A stretch of 64,000 nt of DNA, from NCBI GenBank assembly GCA_964019055.1, contig OZ025220.1:9248147-9312146 (forward strand), written 5' to 3'. Source of the DNA: Anthopleura xanthogrammica (taxonomy: Eukaryota > Cnidaria > Anthozoa > Actiniaria > Actiniidae). Position 1 is the first letter of the stretch, and each line of letters begins with the position of its first letter. Below are positions 60,691 to 64,000 of the stretch, piece after piece. A model generated the notes under the pieces. That model searched no databases. It worked only from the letters and a program-made list of their open reading frames with translations, and was not told where the DNA came from. The position numbers were made by a program, and so were the translations under genes.

Positions 60691-63289
60691 TCATAAGGCG
60701 CGGTGAAGATGGTTTGAAGGAATACTTTGATTTTTCCTTGCTTCTGTTCGGACTTTCAACATCCAGAGGAGACGGAGAACAAGAAAAGTAGCCTTCTTCT
60801 GGTTGATCTTGTTGCTTGCGAGAAATGTTGAGCGGAGGTAAAAACGCCACTCGTCTTTGTTTTGGGCTCCCTGTGGTGCCACTCACCACTTCCGGTAAGT
60901 GGTTATAGCTGTTCGATGATTTTGAAGCGCAGGGGTTACTTCCGGTGAAATAGGTTGGACTTCCGGTCGGATTCAAGGTATCTGAGGACGAAGGAGCGGA
61001 TCTGGCGTAACGTGTATGAATCGGATCTGTCACCTGGAGTTCGGGAGTCAGAGAAAATGGATCGAGATTGGACGGCGACCGAACACGTGGTGATCTTGGC
61101 GTGTGCAAGACAAGATCTGGCAAGTCACTAGAAAGTTTATTTCGCGGGCAATGACTCCGAGGGGGTTCTCCGGTCGTTGCCATGGTGACGATATCACAAC
61201 ACGTGCTGACGTTGGGTTTGTGTTCCTGTGGTGGCGTAGTACACGCAGTTGTTGAAAGCGGGGTAAACGAAGCGCTTCTTTCACGAGTTATCAATGTCCC
61301 AGTTGCAGCGGTAAAATCAATAACGCATGCGCTGGTTGATTCTTCTTTGCCGTTGCCATGGTATTCACCTCTCGTCCCCGTTGCGCTTGCGCGCCTTCTT
61401 TCGTGACTCACGTTATCAGACAATGTTCTTCTTACTGCAGTTTTTTCTACTTGCGAGATTTTCCCAGATTCTTTTCCTTCTCTTTCTTTTCCCTTGCATT
61501 CAATATTCTCGGGAGATGAAATAACAGGAAGATTGAATGGGAAAAGAGCGTTCGTTTTCGAAGCATCTAGCTTTCTACCTTTTGCGGAATCAGGCGAAGT
61601 ATGAATGTGTGTATTTTCAAGCTTTTTACAAAGCTCTTGCGCATGTTCATTTGGACTATGACCATGAGTAAAATCTACTTCCGGTGAACGAATCTTCTTC
61701 CGGAAAGATTTCATTTCCGGTGAAGATAAAATAATGCGATTGGTTTCTTTTTCGTGTGAAGTAACAACTGTGATTGGTTTTCGACTTGCTGACGAAAGTA
61801 AATCCCTTGGGGGTGGGGAAGGTCGAAAGTTGTGCTCCTCACTCCATAAATTTAGGCTCCTACGTCTATCCTCACTGCGCATATCCATTGCACCAATCGT
61901 AACTCTTCTCGTTGCCTCAGACTCGTTCCCAGTCCTTTTTCGTTCCCAGTCGTCTATGACGTCACCTTTCTGAGATGGAGTCAAAGATCCTACTGTCCTA
62001 CGACGTGGTGTGCGTGGAGATACCGGGTTTTGAATAGTCATCCCACACGTTAAAGCAGAGGATGATTTCATAAGTTCTTCTCTCGTTTGTTCTGAGCGAT
62101 TACTTTTTACCTCGCTTTCTTTCGTTATGATTTTTCTACGATCAATCCCTGCCGCAGTTTCCTGAGTTTTGTCGCTGTGAGATGTTTTCTCAAAATGGGA
62201 TTTGAAATCCGTTTGGTTTTGATTTAGTTTTTCAACGTTGATATTATCATTATTAATATTCTTTCTGGAATGTTCTTCCTCTTGTTTAGAACTGCGCACT
62301 TCATCTAATGTCTCAGTACATTTCACTACTGCAGATATTTCGGTTTTTTTTGAAGACTTTTCTTCCTTAGTTCCCTCCACTTTTATCTGCAAAATTTGAG
62401 CATTCACAGAATCATTCGAGTCGACAGATGACGTCACAGAGTCACGCATGCGCAGTAACTTCTCTAAACTCGAGAAATTCGTCGACGAACGATCAAACGA
62501 CGAATTATCCGAATCCGAAAAATGAAGGCTTATACGCTCGTCTTCGGAAGCCGACCGACTTACGGTCCTTCGTAATGGCTGCTTCGTAGCAGATTCGGAA
62601 ATTTCACCAGTTTCTTCGCTTGCTTCCAGTGCAATGGGATCAAAATGACAAATGGATCTCTTGCGCCGTCTTTCACGTGTGGGACTTTCAGTGAACTCGT
62701 CGACTTCACTAACAGCTAGAAGATTTGACTTATTATTTGTGCTACGTTTCTCCTTCCCTGCCGAATTTCTCGGCCCCATTAAAGGCCAAGAACACTTCCT
62801 CGTCTCTGGCATTTCATCCAAACGGTCCTCTAACCTCTTCATCTCGATATTAAAGCTCCCAGGCTTTGTCAAAATTTTTCCCTCTCTGCAGGCTTGAATC
62901 ATTAGTTTAACAGTTCCAATGTTCCCTGCGTTGATAGCATAATCAAAAGCTGTGTTATTACTCTCGTCAACTAACCATGGATTCGCCTTGCAGTTGACCA
63001 ACATTCGTATGACATTATCGCATGAATTCGTCAGGCAAGCGTGCATCAAAGCAGTCCTACCATGGATATCTTGGAGGTTGACTTTCACTCGTTTTCGTAT
63101 TAGATAATCGACAACTTTTTCTTTTTCCTCGCTTTCTGACTTACAAGCTAAGATAAGAGGAGTTTCCTGGTTCTCGTTTCGTACATTTGCGAGGGTTCCC
63201 CCATCTATCAGTAGCCTCACCAAACGGTATTTGCAGTCACTACTCGCTTGAAGGAGTGCTTCGGGCCCTAATGAATCCTTGTCAGCCAT
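60662..63289 (-). CDS. ANKRD34-like ankyrin repeat protein, 875 aa, single exon
   Basis: One uninterrupted minus-strand frame of 875 codons, ATG at 63287-63289, TAG at 60662-60664. About four ankyrin repeats fill residues 8-135 (LVRLLIDGG, NENQETPLILACKS, DIHGRTALMHACLTN, DESNNTAFDYAINAGN). The remaining 700 residues are Ser/Arg/Glu-rich and look disordered, with basic RRRT/RRRS phosphorylation-like motifs (PRTPRRRTVGSL, EDRRRSLNL). Near the end RRVAFLPPLNISR matches the conserved FLPPLN segment of vertebrate ANKRD34 proteins, whose coding region is also intronless. Vertebrate members are about 500 residues, so this is a long version. AATAAA on the minus strand at 60566-60571 follows the stop. 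An AG acceptor about 70 bp before the ATG suggests a 5' UTR intron containing the (AG)n array. Real gene near certain; ANKRD34 kinship likely. Confidence 0.88.
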   Translation of the reverse strand: MADKDSLGPEALLQASSDCKYRLVRLLIDGGTLANVRNENQETPLILACKSESEEKEKVVDYLIRKRVKVNLQDIHGRTALMHACLTNSCDNVIRMLVNCKANPWLVDESNNTAFDYAINAGNIGTVKLMIQACREGKILTKPGSFNIEMKRLEDRLDEMPETRKCSWPLMGPRNSAGKEKRSTNNKSNLLAVSEVDEFTESPTRERRRKRSICHFDPIALEASEETGEISESATKQPLRRTVSRSASEDERISLHFSDSDNSSFDRSSTNFSSLEKLLRMRDSVTSSVDSNDSVNAQILQIKVEGTKEEKSSKKTEISAVVKCTETLDEVRSSKQEEEHSRKNINNDNINVEKLNQNQTDFKSHFEKTSHSDKTQETAAGIDRRKIITKESEVKSNRSEQTREELMKSSSALTCGMTIQNPVSPRTPRRRTVGSLTPSQKGDVIDDWERKRTGNESEATRRVTIGAMDMRSEDRRRSLNLWSEEHNFRPSPPPRDLLSSASRKPITVVTSHEKETNRIILSSPEMKSFRKKIRSPEVDFTHGHSPNEHAQELCKKLENTHIHTSPDSAKGRKLDASKTNALFPFNLPVISSPENIECKGKEREGKESGKISQVEKTAVRRTLSDNVSHERRRASATGTRGEYHGNGKEESTSACVIDFTAATGTLITRERSASFTPLSTTACTTPPQEHKPNVSTCCDIVTMATTGEPPRSHCPRNKLSSDLPDLVLHTPRSPRVRSPSNLDPFSLTPELQVTDPIHTRYARSAPSSSDTLNPTGSPTYFTGSNPCASKSSNSYNHLPEVVSGTTGSPKQRRVAFLPPLNISRKQQDQPEEGYFSCSPSPLDVESPNRSKEKSKYSFKPSSPRLMNRPVKNLLP

Positions 63290-63395
63290 AATAGTACCAA
63301 TAGAGCTTTACTGCGTATTATACTTTCATCTCAATCTTGTGTATTCTTCGTCCAACCTAGCACTGAAAGAAGAGTTAGGGAATTTGTTAGGTTGG

Positions 63396-63522
<127 letters not shown>

Positions 63523-63566
63523 AGGGAGCTAGGAGGGAGGGAGAAGCTTCGATTTTAAAGAAATAA

Positions 63567-64000
63567 TTCTTTTGACCACGTACAAGTTTTCTACATCGAT
63601 ATGAATATACATGGCTTCACCAAGATAGCTTTCTCCCTATTCGATATACCTCCAGAATTCAGTGATACCAATTATGCAGACAAAGACTCTAAACTTTGTC
63701 ACCGAGCTATTTCAAGCCAAAATTCTATATTGACAAGGCAGCTGAGTGGCATAATTTTCATCCAAATACGAATCCAAATTTTCTTTTTCTGCGCTAAATT
63801 TTCTAGTTTTTTTTTAGATTAAGCTTCAATATACTTCAGTTATTATCTGGCCTGAAAGTCTCACCTCAGCTGAAATATTCGACTCTGGTTTTTTTCGATA
63901 GGAGTCTCACCTTTTCTATTCTTGCAAAGAATTATTCTCAAATAATATCTAACTCCTCCGATACAAAGAGTTCTGCTCGTGTGATGTTGGACTTCAAAAT
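63567..64000. other. Right edge, nothing recognised
   Basis: AT-rich; presumably upstream or 5' UTR intron sequence of the ANKRD34-like gene. The open stretch at 63601-63822 has no family likeness. Confidence 0.4.

Overview
The window reads as nuclear DNA of an invertebrate animal. It is AT-rich, every confident gene but one is split by GT–AG introns, and repeats are abundant. Metazoan hallmarks are a stand-alone DHFR of 187 residues (not fused to thymidylate synthase), a CPT1 with two N-terminal membrane spans, a BAP18 chromatin subunit and an ANKRD34-type ankyrin protein. Gene density (about nine genes in 64 kb) and the small mobile elements would suit a cnidarian such as a sea anemone or coral. 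That placement is an inference, not something read directly from the sequence.

Layout. Two CD225/dispanin-type two-span membrane proteins lie in tandem on the minus strand (598-2098, 5' end unresolved, and 4996-6592, complete). A mitochondrial-type thioredoxin follows on the minus strand (8092-9871), head to head with an unrecognised two-exon gene on the plus strand (11857-13515). BAP18 is on the minus strand (14318-18133). A complete 21-exon M1 aminopeptidase (type II membrane protein, minus strand, 19879-38049) fills the centre and has two duplicated alternative first exons, each coding a membrane anchor. A 62-residue single-span protein is on the plus strand (39224-41163). CPT1 (15 exons, minus, 44247-53998) and DHFR (6 exons, plus, 54626-59643) are divergent and share about 630 bp. 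A single-exon ANKRD34-like gene is on the minus strand (60662-63289). All gene models were assembled by hand from splice sites and phase agreement; the exon sums close in frame for every complete model.

Repeats explain most long open frames. Tetranucleotide (ATGG/CCAT)n arrays at 2163, 5191 and 34953 produce spurious Met-Asp-Gly-Trp or Ile-His-Pro-Ser frames. ATC/GAT arrays at 24.5-25 kb, 40-41 kb and 45 kb, and CTG/GTT arrays at 56.5-58.7 kb, do the same. Two dispersed minisatellite families recur: a 57-bp unit in five introns of four genes, and an 83-bp unit in at least four arrays, one of which supplies the stop codon of the first dispanin. At least ten families of short palindromic or inverted-repeat elements (MITE-like) and a tRNA-derived SINE family sit in introns and spacers.

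The genes do not form a single pathway. CPT1 (fatty acid entry into mitochondria), DHFR (folate) and thioredoxin (mitochondrial redox) are housekeeping genes. The most unusual items are the dispanin pair, the duplicated anchor exons of the aminopeptidase, and the spread of the 57-bp and 83-bp repeats through gene introns.
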